The notes beneath the pieces were generated by a model that saw only the letters and a list, made by a program, of their open reading frames with translations, searched no databases and was not told the DNA's origin. Positions 10,601 to 25,600 of a stretch of 64,000 nucleotides of DNA are shown here, piece after piece; position 1 is the stretch's first letter; each line of letters opens with the position of its first letter. The position numbers and the translations under genes are program-made. This DNA is from Blastomussa wellsi (Eukaryota; Cnidaria; Anthozoa; Scleractinia; Plerogyridae): assembly GCA_947652115.1 (NCBI GenBank), contig OX393562.1, positions 24,553,877 to 24,617,876 on the forward strand. The letters run 5' to 3'.

Positions 10601-13600
10601 TTTCTCTTGAAACCGTCAGCATAAAAGCTGACGGGGTCTCGATTTCAGGAGCAGACGTCTTCCGAGTCATCCGTTGAGTTCTGGCCGCGACAGCTTCCTG
10701 AAGCGCATCTGATAAACTCTGAGGCTTCGGGGGGACTGGGGGTTTCTCTGGCTTCTTTCCTACCGTTCCGTCGCCACCGGAAGCCTTGACAGACGCTCCA
10801 GGAGCGCCAGTTTCAACTGCCGGGCTCGATTCGATCACCTCCACTGCAGTTGCTACAACTGTCACCTCAGGCTTGGCCTCAGTGCTCTCTACCGCAACCA
10901 CGGTGGCTTTGACAGGCGTGGCCACAACAGTCTCGACGTTATTGGAGCTCGCTGATCTTGGTTTGTTTCTGTCCAGTGTAGCGTAACTAAACGGCCTGTT
11001 GTACGCCATGTCACGTCTCGCTTCGTTTGGAGGAGAGACGTGACCGTTAATAAACTCCGACTCATTAACTTGACTGTCAAGGTTCGGGGTTGACTTAGAA
11101 GTCAAGGCGTATTTTGAAAGCGAGGTGTTATCCTCCGATACGGAACGCAACAGTCTCGGATCATTAGGCACGACTGGTATGGCCACAGGTACTGCAGCTG
11201 ACAAAGGACGCTTACCAACAACAGACTCGTAAGATGGAGGTAGCATGTTTTGCACTGACTGAGCTCTTTGATAAGCGGTTTTTCCAGACCTGAAGTCAAC
11301 GCTTGAATTACGTTTCAACAAATTTTGCCCTTTCATTTGCACTCCCACTGGCTTGCGAGCCTGAGGCTTCTGTCGCTGAAGACTGTGCCAGCGGTTTTCT
11401 TTTGACACTGTAATGACGCTGTCTACTCGGTAGTTCGCGGGCTCTTCGTAACTATCACCCATGCTCATTTCTGAAGGGAAAAATAAACCATTGTAAGACA
11501 CAAAGGACTTCAACCGTAAAACACGTTTGCCACATCATAAGGAAACAATCCAAAAAAGCACAAGGCCGACGGGAAAAACGCTCTTTTAAAGGCGGGTTTA
11601 CTTTCACGATTTGTGTGTGAAGTTCAAACTGACCTCATAGTACAACAACGCGTAAAACATTTGATGTTGGAAAATGTGATCCATATCGGCTGTAAGTACA
11701 CTTCAAAGGTAAGTTTTATTAAATAAGTGTTATTCTAATTACTTTAAGAGAAAACAACTGTGCTACAAAGTGTTATAAAGAGGTTAATCAGAAAATTCTC
11801 CAGGCGCACTGGCCACAAAATTTAAAATTAACCTTCCTTTGGTCACCTTACTTGACCATTCCGATAACAAAGTGTTATACCATGACGAGAGTTAGGTGGT
11901 CGTGTGCATGTTTGTGCAAACGGTCTTTGTACTAACCAAAAAGCGAGGGTCGACTGGAAGAGAGTGTAGTCATTCGTCCCAGGGTCAGTGTCGTAGACGG
12001 GTCACGGTTAGGTGGAGGCGGAGGAAGTTTGGAACCTACAAGAGTTGTAAATGAAGATGCAAAAAATATTAGAAGGCACAGTCTGACCATTCAGTGTAGC
12101 AGTCAAGGAAAGAGAAAGGTTGAAATAAGTAGATAGCACGTATGCCGTAAACATAAGAATCACTTTTACTTAAAAATCACCTTTAACAGAAAATAGACAC
12201 TTTGCATAAACGGCGTCCGCATTTGAATAACAGTACTATACATCCTAAGCCTCACATTCACGTTAAAAATCTTTGTCTATAAACATCCACACGAGGCTAA
12301 GGACGTATAAAGAATATTCATTGAGATTTGAGCGCCATTTATGCAAAGTGTCTATACAGTCATTAGCTCTACTTTAATGGTTAGCTTACAACTAAATGGC
12401 TAGCAATTTGTTACAAGACGAAATTGACTGCACAATGTCCAGTGATATTTCATTGCAAACGACTACGACGTCAGGGGTCGACCCGTACTGTAGTCCTCAG
12501 GAGCTGCACATGTCTAGGTGGGATGCTACTGGCCTCCCCTCACCCCTCGGGGCAATGTGATGGTATCGTGGTTTCTCAGTACACCACCTCACATACCTTT
12601 ACCGTCTGTTTGATCGGTTCCATTCACCGATGGACTCTTCGATGTTACTATTTTCAACGTGACTGCATCACCGCTCATTTTAATCAACTCCACCACGTGA
12701 CCATGCGTTGCTGTGGTTACGTCCTCGCCATTAACCTAAAAGTGGACGGGAACCGGGAGAATCTGGTTAATTAACAGCTATAAAAGTATATAAGCCATCT
12801 TTCGGCGTGCCAACATTACAAACACCACTCTCTATGGAATATTATATAATTTTGACACACGCACAGATGACGTTTATATTTTGATTCTTAATTATATAAA
12901 ACAGATAGATTCAATGCTGCCGTCTGCTCAGTAATAGATCACAGAAGACGTCAAAATGTGGTAAGAACATCAGTGACACACTCGGCTATCGCCTCTTGTA
13001 ACACCAGTTTGTTCTTACGACATTTTGACGCCATCAACGATATATTACTGAACAGACTTATGGCAACATGGAATCTATTTGTTAAATAGCAGTGCAACAA
13101 TTCACTGTTGGAGTGCCTACACATGTAGCAGGGAGAATCGCTTAGTTACTGACCTCTAATATGAAGTCTCCTGTCTTTACACCTCGCATGTCTGCCTGTC
13201 CTCCTTTCTCGAGTTCTCCAAAGTACTGAAGAGCTGGAAACTCAGCAGTCGGCACGAAATTCAGTCGTGGAACTTGCGCTGTCGGTTATGTGAAAGTAAG
13301 CGAAAACGCATTCTTTAGTACCTGAGGTGAAATATGATATTCATGCTCTTCGATCACGTGTTGGAACACTGACAAGCTAAGGGGAAGCCTCCTGTATTTT
13401 CTGGTCGTTTGCCAGTTTTCAGAGAGTCGATGCAAGTAGAGTTTTAGGCTGGAATCTAGTTTCCGGCAATTAACTAAACCCGATGAAGTTGGCAGAGGCG
13501 TTATAAAGGAACGAATTCTGATGGAAGTCACATAGGCAATAATTCTTATACATTGTACAGCAATTGCTATTAATCAACAAATTGTCCTGTTCTCCATATA

Positions 13601-16600
13601 TGGTCATGAAGCGATTGTTATCTCTCATCTGTAAATGACATATGTCCTGTGTTATACGTAAGTTACGATGATTCGCCCGAAGTCTTGCAAAACGCCGTAT
13701 AACCACAGCTTTTCAAACAAAAAATGCGCTCAATTGACAGTTACTGGAATAATAAAACAATTATTGTGCTCAATCTTGCGGCGAGATTTTGCAGGATAGT
13801 TATTAAATATTTCTAGCTGGAAAAAAGCTAACTAGCTTCCCGTTAAGACACAAACGACATTCGAAGAAAACAGATGCTTACAGTTCGCTCCTCTCATCTG
13901 GAAGCCAAAGCCAGCATTGCTTCTTTGTAGCGTCACTATCCGAGGAGCCTCAGCAGTGTTCTTTAAACCAATATGGTTCATATCTTGGAAATCACTGAAA
14001 TAGCGAGTCAAAACTACAATCATATAATTTAAACAGATACGGTACTAATACTTAGCTTTCTTCTTTCCATCCAAAATCAATAAGTAAAGGTGTCCAACCG
14101 CGTTTTTCTCGCACTTACAACAAGGTAAAGGAAAGAAACATAATAATGAGAAACTGCACGTTGAGATGTTACGAGACGCCCTGTAAACCTACCTCTTGGC
14201 ATGCGATGGTGGCCGTCCAAATAGTGTCTTCGGTCTACTTTTACCTAACAAATTACCATTTGAAAGAAAATAGACAAAGTTATGACCGATGAAAAGCTGA
14301 AATTTTTAAAAGGAGCAGTGTCACGGTATTTGTAGTCATTTTCCCACTTATTTTCATATTGAAGGAAATCTAAAAGAGTTTTCTAAAGCCGAAAAGCAAC
14401 AATGGAGCAATAAAATCCCGTATTGTTTCGAATGACAAAGATATAGACCGATCACAAACGACAAACTTGAAAAAAACTGGCAGGTTTTTCAAGATGAGTT
14501 TTCCGTGACGTAGCTCCTTCTATCATCATCACCCGCCTGTGGTTAATGTGGGGTAGGGAGGAGAGGGAGGGGGGCGTCTCCTTCGTAACGACCGTAACGT
14601 TCGTAAAGCAACGCAACGCTTTCCCCAACACTCCTGGCAAGTGGAGGAAGCATTGCGTGACATCCAAGTAACGGCTGTTATTTATAAAGGAAAAAACGTG
14701 TGGGGCTGTACCAACTACAACCAATCGTTGCAAATCAACTCGAAATACCTTCAGTGAGGCTGTCACGCAATGGCTGACAAATTATCAAATAAACGGCTTC
14801 TAAGAAAATTTCTTTTTCACTCTTCACAGAACATGGAGACATATGTACAAATGAACTAATGGGAAGTTTTTAAAGCGAATCACGAGATTGGACCGCCTGT
14901 GATATGGGAAACTTATCAATATAGTAATATTTTAGTCACGTACCTTTGCCTTTCTTTTCTTCGACGTATGAATGGTGAAACCAGCCAGTTGAATTTCCTA
15001 CTCGACCTTCCCAGTAGCCTTTTTCACCAACATACAACACTGAAAACACACAAAAAAAGTAACACTGGAATGCCGTTGCACCGCTTGATAGAAATTCTCA
15101 ATTGGACCAACGTTCAACAACCCTTGACATCTCTTCCCAATGGAACAAGAGGCCATTCCTTGAAGCGTGGCATTCCAAGTTCCCACGTGTTTACCGTAAT
15201 CTTAAGAATTTTTCGAACTTTTATAGACATTTTTGGCACCTTTTTTATCTTTAGTACTACGCTTTCTATTATTTCGTGTTCACACAGTTTCATTTGCATT
15301 TTTTAACTGACAAAGGCAACTGAGGCGACCGAAACATTTTTAACTATTAAACAGTGTCAACCACTTTTCTATCGTTTTATATCATGCCTGATTACGATAA
15401 TAGTATTTTTAAAATTACATCACTTGGTAGCAAAATTAACTTCAACTTAATAAAACACTGGGCATCCTGTAATTCCAAACGACATATAATGCACGGCTTT
15501 TTGCAAGTTGACAGTGGACAAGTGAAAAATGAAAGTCGCAGTGTGTAATGCTTCAGCAATTCAGCTAATGTTGACATATAACTAACACTGAAAGCTACTC
15601 GGTTTTGTTATCTCTGAATTGTGCTGCTGTTAACCAGTTGTATACATAGACCGAAGACAATCCAATTTATCGCGCAATGCGACTATTGTTGTTACAGATC
15701 ATCTTGTCTGACCTCTAAACTATAAATTGCTTTTTATATCCCGGCTTCCAAATAAGCACCACAAAAAGCGACTAAAAATCGACATGTGTTCGATTAGGTA
15801 CATTGTTCCTCGCGAAGTGTTGGATTTTCATTTTCTAAACAAAACGAAATCAGCACAAAAATACTGGTCGATATTCTTCTCGGTCGCTTCGACTTCCGCT
15901 CAAACCAAACTAAATGGAACATGCAACAGACGATTCATGCTAGTACTTGACGTTTAATCTAGTTCTGTTACATGTCACTGCCTGTTAGTCTACCACGCCG
16001 TCGTACAGTTAAACAAACTTATACTAATGGAACAACTAGACGTTAAAAGTTGCTTATGTAATCCCATCTGATAGCATTCTCAGATTCCACCATAACGCAA
16101 CCTACCTTCAACTTCATCTCCTTTCTCAAGCGCCAACTCTCCGGCCATTAAAGGTCGATAATCCCTGATGGCCACAAATCTCTTGCCAGGCACGCTAGCG
16201 TACAGCCTCTTGCGGATTGTTGCTGCCCCAGACACGACTTTGACGGGTGGTACAACAGGTTTCTCTGACGATATATTTGGCATCGAGTACTGCTGCCATG
16301 AACGTTTCTTTGGTCTTTCTTCTCGCGGAGACAATTCACCCGAGTCTGACTCCGAACCGTACGATGAGTCCGAAGCCGTGGAACTCACGGATAGAGTTCT
16401 GTTCAAGTTCTTTCCCGAATGCTTACGAGTTTTGATATCGCCATTCATTGTTATGTTGTGCTCATCAACCGAAGCCGTTTCGGAGGCCGTGGTTGATGGA
16501 ACACTCTGGGTTGACGAGCCAGGCGACGGCGGCGATGAATCGCTGTGTGCCGAGAGCTGAGTTTCCGAAGATGTCCGAGGAAACAGCGAAGATGCCTTCG

Positions 16601-19600
16601 GCTTAGAAACGGATTTACGACGGCGGGTGCTGTAGGTGGGCTTTCCGGAGAACTTGACTGAAAGTAAATAGAAGAAATTAGCACAATTTGTGAAGGAATC
16701 CGCAAGATCACCTTCAAAGATCAAGTTTTAAACGCCGGGTCTACAAGCCGAGTCTTAAATAAACGCCGGAGTCGTCTATTGTTTTGTTAAGTTTAAAATT
16801 GTTTTATTCAGAGAACTTCGCAACTAGTGTTTGCCATCTTCAAATTAATCATTTAGCACCTTTCTTGAACCGCAAATGTAAAATTCAGTCTTTCACGACT
16901 TTCAGGTTTCCGTTGCTGATTAACATGCTTTGGTGTTGTGAACGGGGTAGCTAGAAACACAATTGATTGTACAACGTACCTATATCCTTATCTCTGAAGT
17001 TCCTTATTAACTCGGCGAGTTCTTTATTTCCACTAACAGCGGCTACCTGCAGGAACAACAAACATCAACCTGTCCTGTTTAATAACAACTACTCGAAATA
17101 TAATACACCTAATGCTCTATTTTTAATCTTGCACGACAGATGTTTTGCACATATCACTTCTGGGACTTGACCGACCAACATTACATATAAGGGTAAATCA
17201 ATGGCGGAACTTGTCCTTTCTTCATAGCAAGTAAGCAATACTGCAAGTAAATAGGGACTTGTCTCCTATTTCAGTTGAACACACATGAAGCGGGAAGTAG
17301 TTTCAGAGGAGCGGCGTGCAGTGTATAATATTAATAAGTGTAAGCATGATTTTCATCCTTGGCGTGGAGGCTTGGCAGCAATTGTCAAATACGCGTTGGA
17401 CAATTTTTTTTTTAACGGCCTTTTCGTAAACTCGTGGCAAACAAAAAAAAATTGCGAAAAAAAATCAAAAGTAGTGAAGTGCTGAAAATATAAATACTTC
17501 TGGTGCAAAGTAAAATAAAAATTAGATATATAAATATAGAAAGAACTAATTGACTGCTTTGCATAAAATACAGACTAGCTCTACCCCCTCACAAGTTAGA
17601 CATGTACGTCATCTACTTAATTAGTTCTACTTTCATATTATTTTTTTTTTCTTAATATTTATTTTTTATTTTTTGATATTTACATACATGACAGACGCTA
17701 CATTGCACTACATTTCTACACTAGTTTACATTACGCTACATAAAAAACTTTCATATTATTGCTCCACAGTTGGACTGCCCAGCTCTGGTAGAAAAGTGTC
17801 ACCACCTGGCACATTTTGTGAACAGTTGCAGGTGCGGACAGAACGGTGCTCGAATGATTACGGCGCAAGGTTCTTCATATTAGAAAATCCTTGCTGCTTT
17901 CTTGTACAACATCTGTTTCCGCAAATTATGATCGCCAATTAAAGGAGGCGGCCTTGGACCGTCCATTAGTACGGAGTTAACCTGCGATCAGGCGTTCCAT
18001 ATATTTTTGCGTGGAGAAGCAGAGTAATTATTATTTTCTCGCAGCTAAAAATATTAATAAGAACGCCTGATCGCAGGTTAGTACGGAGTTGAACCCACTC
18101 ATAACAACAGCTGTTATAGGCAGCAACTAAACTCGCCAAATAGTTATATTAATACAAAAGCCAACAACGTTATTGCGAAAATTACCCAGAAAGGAACAAC
18201 AACTACATCTAATGTTGGACAAAAAAGTCTATTTCAGCTTAAAGTGCACCTAACCCCAAAATATTTTTTTTGCTAAAATATATCTTTGCACCAGTTGGAA
18301 ACGCATTGCACCTTTCGTTTCTCCTTTTTACCAAATTCTGGCTATTTATAGCATTCAAACGTTATGAAAAACGGTGCATCATTTGTTCCACGACCGAGTC
18401 AGATGGGGCGTGGGTCTATTCCTGATTTGACGTCACAAAATGATTTGCATCGCATCCAGTCTTTGAAAACATGCATGCAATCAGTTTGTGACGTCAAATC
18501 GGGAATAGACCCACGGCCCTTCTGACTCGGTCGTGGAACAAATGTGCACAGTTTATCATAACTTTTGAATGATATAAATAGTCAGAATTTGGTAAAAAGG
18601 TGCACTGCGTTTCAAATTGGTGCGAAGGTTTATTCTGGCAAAAAAGATATTTTGGGGTTAGATGCACTTTAAATTTCTCGTTTGAATTTGTGAAAATCGT
18701 CAGACGTGGCGTATCCAGGAAAGACTGAATATCACGAGTACTATACCGGAAACGTTCACCAGCTTGAGACTACCGTATTACCATAACGGTAACATTCGAA
18801 ACATTCATAACTGTTCCAGAAAAATAATCTTGCGTGACCTTAAGCGTGACCGTCAAAGTTTACTGGACTTTATAGCTTAGCAGGTAAAGCAAAGATAAAC
18901 GATCGATCAGCTTAATCATAGATGCGAACCGTCTGTACTGATGGATAATCAACTTCATGTCTGGAGCCATTCATAGTTTTATACAACGTTTATAAATCAA
19001 TTTGCACTGACCCGAGTGGAAGTTACGAGAAGATTCATTCTCCATTTTTTTAATTGCATTCATAGTTACGATGGGCTAGAAAAGCATCACATGCTGGTGG
19101 AAATAGGATGATTGTTGATATTTCCTCGAGATTATAAACTTACGCACATGCCGGATTTGTTTAGAAATACAAAAATACAAACAGCTTGTGTCTGGCTCAG
19201 TATGGTTGAGCCTCAGGGCATATATACATGAAAGGATCTGTGTGCAATGGATACTGGTTAATCAATATTCACGAAACGTGAACTAAAATAAATGTATAAG
19301 ATACAAGATACCGCAGAAGCTTCACCGCCAAAAAAGGATGACCTCAAATAATGGGTTTCACTTGGCAAAAATGCCACCTGCGTAATTCAAGTCTTGTAAT
19401 ACGATAGCTGCGCATCAAACAATAAAATATTGTTCTCTAAATTATGCAAAATGATATCGTAAGTTGGGCTTTCTTGATTGTCACGCGAACTGAAATAAAC
19501 AGTTTCGTGGCAACACCAAACGCTGATCAAACTAGATCAAAATGGAATATCACACATTAGCGCACAGGGTAAAACTAGAAAATGCGAGGCTCATGAGGTT

Positions 19601-22600
19601 CCCTGTTTTAAATTGTTAAAACTAAGCGCAATAATCCAATATAAATTCAAATTTAACTCTAAACCACAACGATCAAGTTACACGTTAATTGCTTGATTTT
19701 AGACCAAACCTCACTTTCACCAAACTTTTGCTGTAGTATTTTTAAGGAGACGTGTTTAGAAAATAAACAGAGTTTACTCTCGGTGAACTTTCGATCACGG
19801 TGATCGCACGTTTCCCTTACCTCGTATGCAGATTGGTTGGCGTAATTTAAAATGTTCCTCTTCGCTCCTCTAAACAGCAACACTCTCGTGCATTCATCCT
19901 ATTAAACGAAAGAAACCAAATCAACAGCCGCGTTATACATACTAACGATAACTACAGTTCGTGAAGCAGCGAAATTGCCGTGACGTCTAATTACGCATTA
20001 AACGCGCTCTATCCGTTACAATGCGCGATGAAACCCTCGGAAACTGATTCTGGGCGAGTTGTCGCCTTACGACATAAAATAATACGTAATTTAAAGAGCT
20101 TTGTAGTCACCAGTACTGCTGCTCTGTGATAATTTCTTCTCCCACACGTGGCGTGATGTCGATCGCTGTGCAAACCTTTCAATATTACTTTTTTCCGTAC
20201 GTTTTATAATGACGTGACCACCGAAGCATTTCCCAGCGAATGTAAGTACGGCATTTTGGTAACGTATGCATAAATATCACATAGTGAATTGCGCCCAAAA
20301 TAGGATATCGATGGCATTTAAAATTCAGGTGTTCGAAAACGTTTGCCAATTGGATCAGGAAACATCTATATTTGTTCCTTAATGTCTTGGCAAACTAAAA
20401 CAGCGTCAGTCTAAACAAAGCCACAATTGAATTACTGATTTTGAACAGGAAAAAAAATTGGTCTAATAATATGCAAGGTGATCAATGATCTCTCATTCAA
20501 ATCATTTTCCTTCAAGTAGATAACGATAAAAACATTAAAAATGTTCTTGGCCGACGATCAATGACTCATTCAGCGTCCAATCAATGACTTCCTTCAACCA
20601 AGAGAAAAAAGTGAGAGAGAAAAGAAAAAAAGGGAACCGGGATTCAAGATCAAGTGGCAGGTATAAGACACAAGCTCCTGGGTGGTCAAGCACCCCAACA
20701 ACAAAAGCTATTGAAATTTAGCAGCGGTCCTTCCTCTCTGCATAAACCACAATTGTGACGCAAACGAAAAATTCACACAATTCTAATTTAACAACATCGG
20801 TTTACCTTCACACAACCTGCTTACCTATACAAACGTGTTTATTCTAGTTCGTGTTACACGTTTTTTCGAAACCATTACAGTGTTCAAGACTCGCTTCCCA
20901 AGTCCCAAGGTCAGATCAGACGTAAAACTCTAGTAGCCGTTCACGTGTATTTTAATTCATTCCACTTGGGATAAGTGAATTTAAATGAAGGTATTATTCT
21001 CAGAAATGATCATATCCTTCAAATCTTTCTTCCTAAATACTTCGTAGCATTTGTTGTAAAAGCTCTATTGTCGTTTATTCACATTTTGGTTTAAACCAAA
21101 AATGCTTCCTGAGACTTTTAATCATTTTCTAAAACTCATCAGAGAGTTTCATCGTCACAAATCCATGTACGCTATCCGCGGACAAATTATAAAAACTATA
21201 CTGTTAATTTTAAGAGACGAGAAACTGATTAATGTGGAACAATCTTCGGACAGATATTAAAAGCGCCAGCTCACTTCACATCTTTCAAAGAAAATAAAGA
21301 AGTGCTTTCTTCAGTCGTTACAATAGTGCGCAAAATGATAACTTGTAAACAAAAGGACAAAATTAATTTAATGCTTTAACTTTACAACACAGCTACGTGT
21401 TATCTATCATAAACAACGTAGCATAAACGGTTTGTTTGTTAAGCTCCTGCTTCATAAGGAATAATTTTGTTAACATACCAAACAAGAGAATTACCTTTAT
21501 TGACTGACTGGTTCCAGAGAAGATCACCACGACCATCCCCTCTCCCCCCAACCAACCTCAGCCCCCACCCCCACCCCCCGTCAACAACCCTCCGGAAATT
21601 CCAGAGTTTAATAACTTCAGAGTTTACTCAAAAACCTCTCAGACCCGACCTGTTTCCGTCTAGCCTCGTAGTTCAGTCGGTGAGGACGGGGAGTGTCAAC
21701 TCCAAGAACTTCTTACGGGAATCTCAAGATTTTGCCAGGAATCGCGGACCGCAGGAAATTTGCGGGGAAACCTGAAGAAATGTAGTTAAAATTTCGGGCA
21801 AATTGAGGTTTTTCGAGAATGTCTTCAAAAATACGGGACGATATTCCAAATTTACGTGACTTCTTTTATTTTCAAATCGTGGGAACACTCCGAAATTTCC
21901 ATCTGCAGGGGAGTAACCCAGGCTTATTTGGTGTATCGCCACTATTGCCTACTTCCGGCAACCAATCACACAAAAAAATACAATTCCTATCACTTTCAAA
22001 TTGATGTTTGAAACCCTCGCCCCAATGAATTTCAAAGGCCTTCCTTGGTGTCAGTATGAATAACCGAGCATTCTCCCTGATAGAAATTCTTTCTTTATAG
22101 CGTTGTTTCAGAACCAGGCACTTGAGAAATTAACCTGGAATTACCTCCCTTTTGTTAAGCAAATTTTAGTGGAACAACCATGCAAATGAAAATGAACATC
22201 ATCTCGGGAAATTGGGCGAACAAAAGAAAAAATTCTCCAATTATGAAATGCAGACTGAAATGTATGAACAACAGTAATAAGAATTTCAATGATGGTCTTC
22301 AGGAACTAAAAGGGCTCAAGGTAACGCGTAAGGTTATTGTAACTCTGCATGGTCGTCTACGAAGGTTAATAACTAAAATAGGATTTATTGCTTGCAAAAA
22401 ACGTGCTGTGCGAGCTCTCACAAATTCAGACCACAGAGCCCACTCTGCTCCTTTATTTTCCAAACTAGGAATTTCAGACAAATACGTTTCAAATCAATAC
22501 GTTTCAAATAGCTAAATTCATGTATTACTATCATAACAATCTTTTACCTCCGGTGTTTCTCGACTTGTTTTCTATGAATAGTCAAATCCATATTTGTATG

Positions 22601-25600
22601 TACTTCTATAAATAAATAAACAGCCACGACACTAGAAAAGCCAATAATTACCGGGTGCATCATTGCCGAACTAATCTAAAACAATTCTCAATTCTTTTTC
22701 AAGGTCCAAAAATCCGGAACCTTCTCCCTACTGCAGTAACTACTCTGTCAAGTTTTCCTAATTTTAAGAATAAACTGCTTGAATTTTTAGTAAAATAATC
22801 AATGAATTTGACCAAGCCACACACTCTAAACACTATCTTTTGTTAGCATGATTATTGTGATGTACGAGGTGGCTTCAACTATAAGCCTGGTGGTTTCCAC
22901 CTCGCCGAAAATCAAACCCTGTGTATATTTTTTGTAATATCAAGAAAAATAAGCGATTAAGTGATGAAGATGATGAAGAAGGTTAGGTACCTGATTATTC
23001 AGTGCAGCCACATGCAATGCTGTGTTTCCTGATGCTGTGCGAGCATCAACTTCAGCTCCATAATACAACAAATGCTCCAGGTGTTGAACAAGACCATTTT
23101 TGCATGCCTGATAAATAAAATAAAACAACTAAAATACGGTGTCTGGGAAGGTATGGCGCAAAAAATACTTTCCATTATACAATTGTATGCAGCTGCTATA
23201 AACACTTACAGAAAAATGACATCGATGCTAAATGGGCAGGGGAGCAGGGATTGTGCAGTGGTAAGAGCGCTCGACTCCCACAAATGTGTCCCGGGTTTGA
23301 TTCCGGCCCGGTGTCATACAGTATGTGGGTTGAGTTTGTTGTTGGTTCTCTTCGCTGCTCCAAGAGGTTTTTCTCCGGGCACTCCGGTTTTCCCCTCTCC
23401 TCAAAAACCAACATTTTCCAAATCCCAATTCGATCTAGATTATTGTCAAGCACTTTATAATGAGCTTCTGGCTCGGGTGATCGCGTAAGCACTCCCTGTT
23501 TACATTTCTTTTTACAACTGTTAAAGCAAGTTTCAACTGAGTGTTGTAAAACCAAAACATTACTTTAGACACTGAAGTAAAAACCACTCTAATAAGAACT
23601 GGTTCAGTGAGCTTTTACAACATATTTGATTCTCAGAGATACCAGCCATTCTGGCTATGCTGTAAATCAGAAGTAAACGTATGTAGAACTCACCAAGTGT
23701 ATTTCTTGCATGCCTTGATGATCAGAAATGTGAAGCTCAGCATGATCATTGAGAAGGATCTCACTGCAGTACGGGTCACCCCCATGCAGTACTGTGTGGA
23801 ATAATGGTGTCAGACCCTGCAGGCAAAACAATTCCAAATAGCATAAAGTTTATTTTATGTGCACTGCTTTTACAGCGCGACGCGCCTAAGTGTGGCCACC
23901 CAAAACGTTTTGTTGGGTGGCCACACTTAGGCATGTCCCGCTGTAACAGTGCACTTTAATTTAAAGGCAATTACCTACTTTTGGTACACAGTTCTCACTA
24001 CCCTGTAACTTATTTAGGCCACAAAGACCTTTTCCTCATTATGCTGTAGCATATGAACAGAAGGGGCACTAATTTTCAGCACTGGCAATGACATGCAAAG
24101 CATTGTAAACCCATGAACAATGGTTTCAACTCGATGCTGGGGTGAAGAACTTCCTTATAGTTTTACACATTTATTGTTTTTTTTGTCCAGCCGTCTTGAA
24201 TTGAAACCATTGTTCATGTCACTGGAGCAAATGCACAAAATATCTACATGTAATCCCTTACACGTAACAGTTTGATAGCACACCACAGGGCAAATATTTC
24301 CAACTGCTTCAAAGCAGAGGTGGAATTATTAAGTTTTATAGGGGGGAAATGAGAACCGGAACTTGGCCACTTGATGGAGCAAATTTAAATTGAAGTTGCA
24401 AATTGCATCAAACAGACCGTCAAACAGTATTGGAACATTTATTGCGCCACAACATTGTAAAATTCCCATCAAAAGAAATCTGGTCGACAGTAAATACATG
24501 TAGCCCAGAGGAATTTAATTTTTTCACTGAATGGGGTCTTAGACTCCTTTATAGACCTTTGGTATCTAGTATGCTTGTCACATTCTTATCTATTTTCCTT
24601 GGTTTGGTTTTGTCACTTGCCATTAAATTGTAAAAAAAAACTTGTTACCATGGTAAAATATCCATGTACATTGTACTCTCTGGCGGGCTATATGAACTAT
24701 ATTTTACAAGTACATTATTTATTCAAGTTATACAACACAATTTACATATTAACATGTACGGACTACAAGCCAAATCCAAACAGATCAGGGAGTGACTTTA
24801 TCCTTTTGTACTTATAGCAGAGCTCCAGCGGCCTGAAGGGCTGCCAAGCTGAGCCCCATACTAATATGGAAAAGAAAACGAAGCCTATGAGTTGATTTCC
24901 TCATGGTTATCATGGCTAGCGGTATTGCTCGAGGGCGCGTAGGCACGACGGCAATGACGGAGTTGTGCAACATGGCGGCCATAAATAGCCATGCCTTGTC
25001 AACACCTTGTCAGCCTTATCAGCTTACATCGTTGTAGGGCATCCATGTTATGGTCAATTGACACCTGTCAAATCGAGGTATCCGCTGATCAGTATCACAT
25101 GACCAGACCGCAGGCTCAGGTTAGAACTCATCAAGGAAACATCTTTTTTATTAAGTTGACCGCTGACCAGAGCATTGGTTTTCTTCATTGATTGCGGGCT
25201 CAGGTCCGACTTTTTTCTTCTGGCAGCATTTCTTAACTTTTTATGGTACTTCTTAACGGAAATTCTGCAATTCAAGCTGATGTTTTTAATTATTATTTAT
25301 TTCAGAGAAATTATTAAGAATCGGTAAAATACGGAGCTCTGGCTTTAAGCCTTGGCTAAATCTATATAAAATTATTGTATCCTTACCTTTAAGTCTTTGT
25401 AATTTGGTGAAGCTCCAAGGTCTAAGAGGGTCTACACAATAGAAGTGACAAAAAGTTGCATCATTAATGCTATAATAACTTATAATTATATGTTGTGGTT
25501 CAATTTTACCCTTGGTACAATACGGTTCTTTTCTTTGTTTTATATTCATTATCATATATTACCATACACCAGAACAAAGGAAAATACCAAATTGTACCAA

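Noticed and set aside
9223..10986. Several plus-strand open frames of 60-108 codons
   Set aside because: They are antisense to the long SHANK exon, whose frame is continuous and conserved.
15040..15400. Possible Penelope-type terminal sequence (AAGGCAACTGAGGCGACCGAAACAT) in SHANK intron 12
   Set aside because: It resembles the terminal repeats of such elements only loosely and there is no coding remnant nearby.
21660..21720. tRNA-like D-arm (GTAGTTCAGTCGGTGAG)
   Set aside because: No convincing B box, acceptor pairing or T-arm follows; too degenerate to call a tRNA or SINE.
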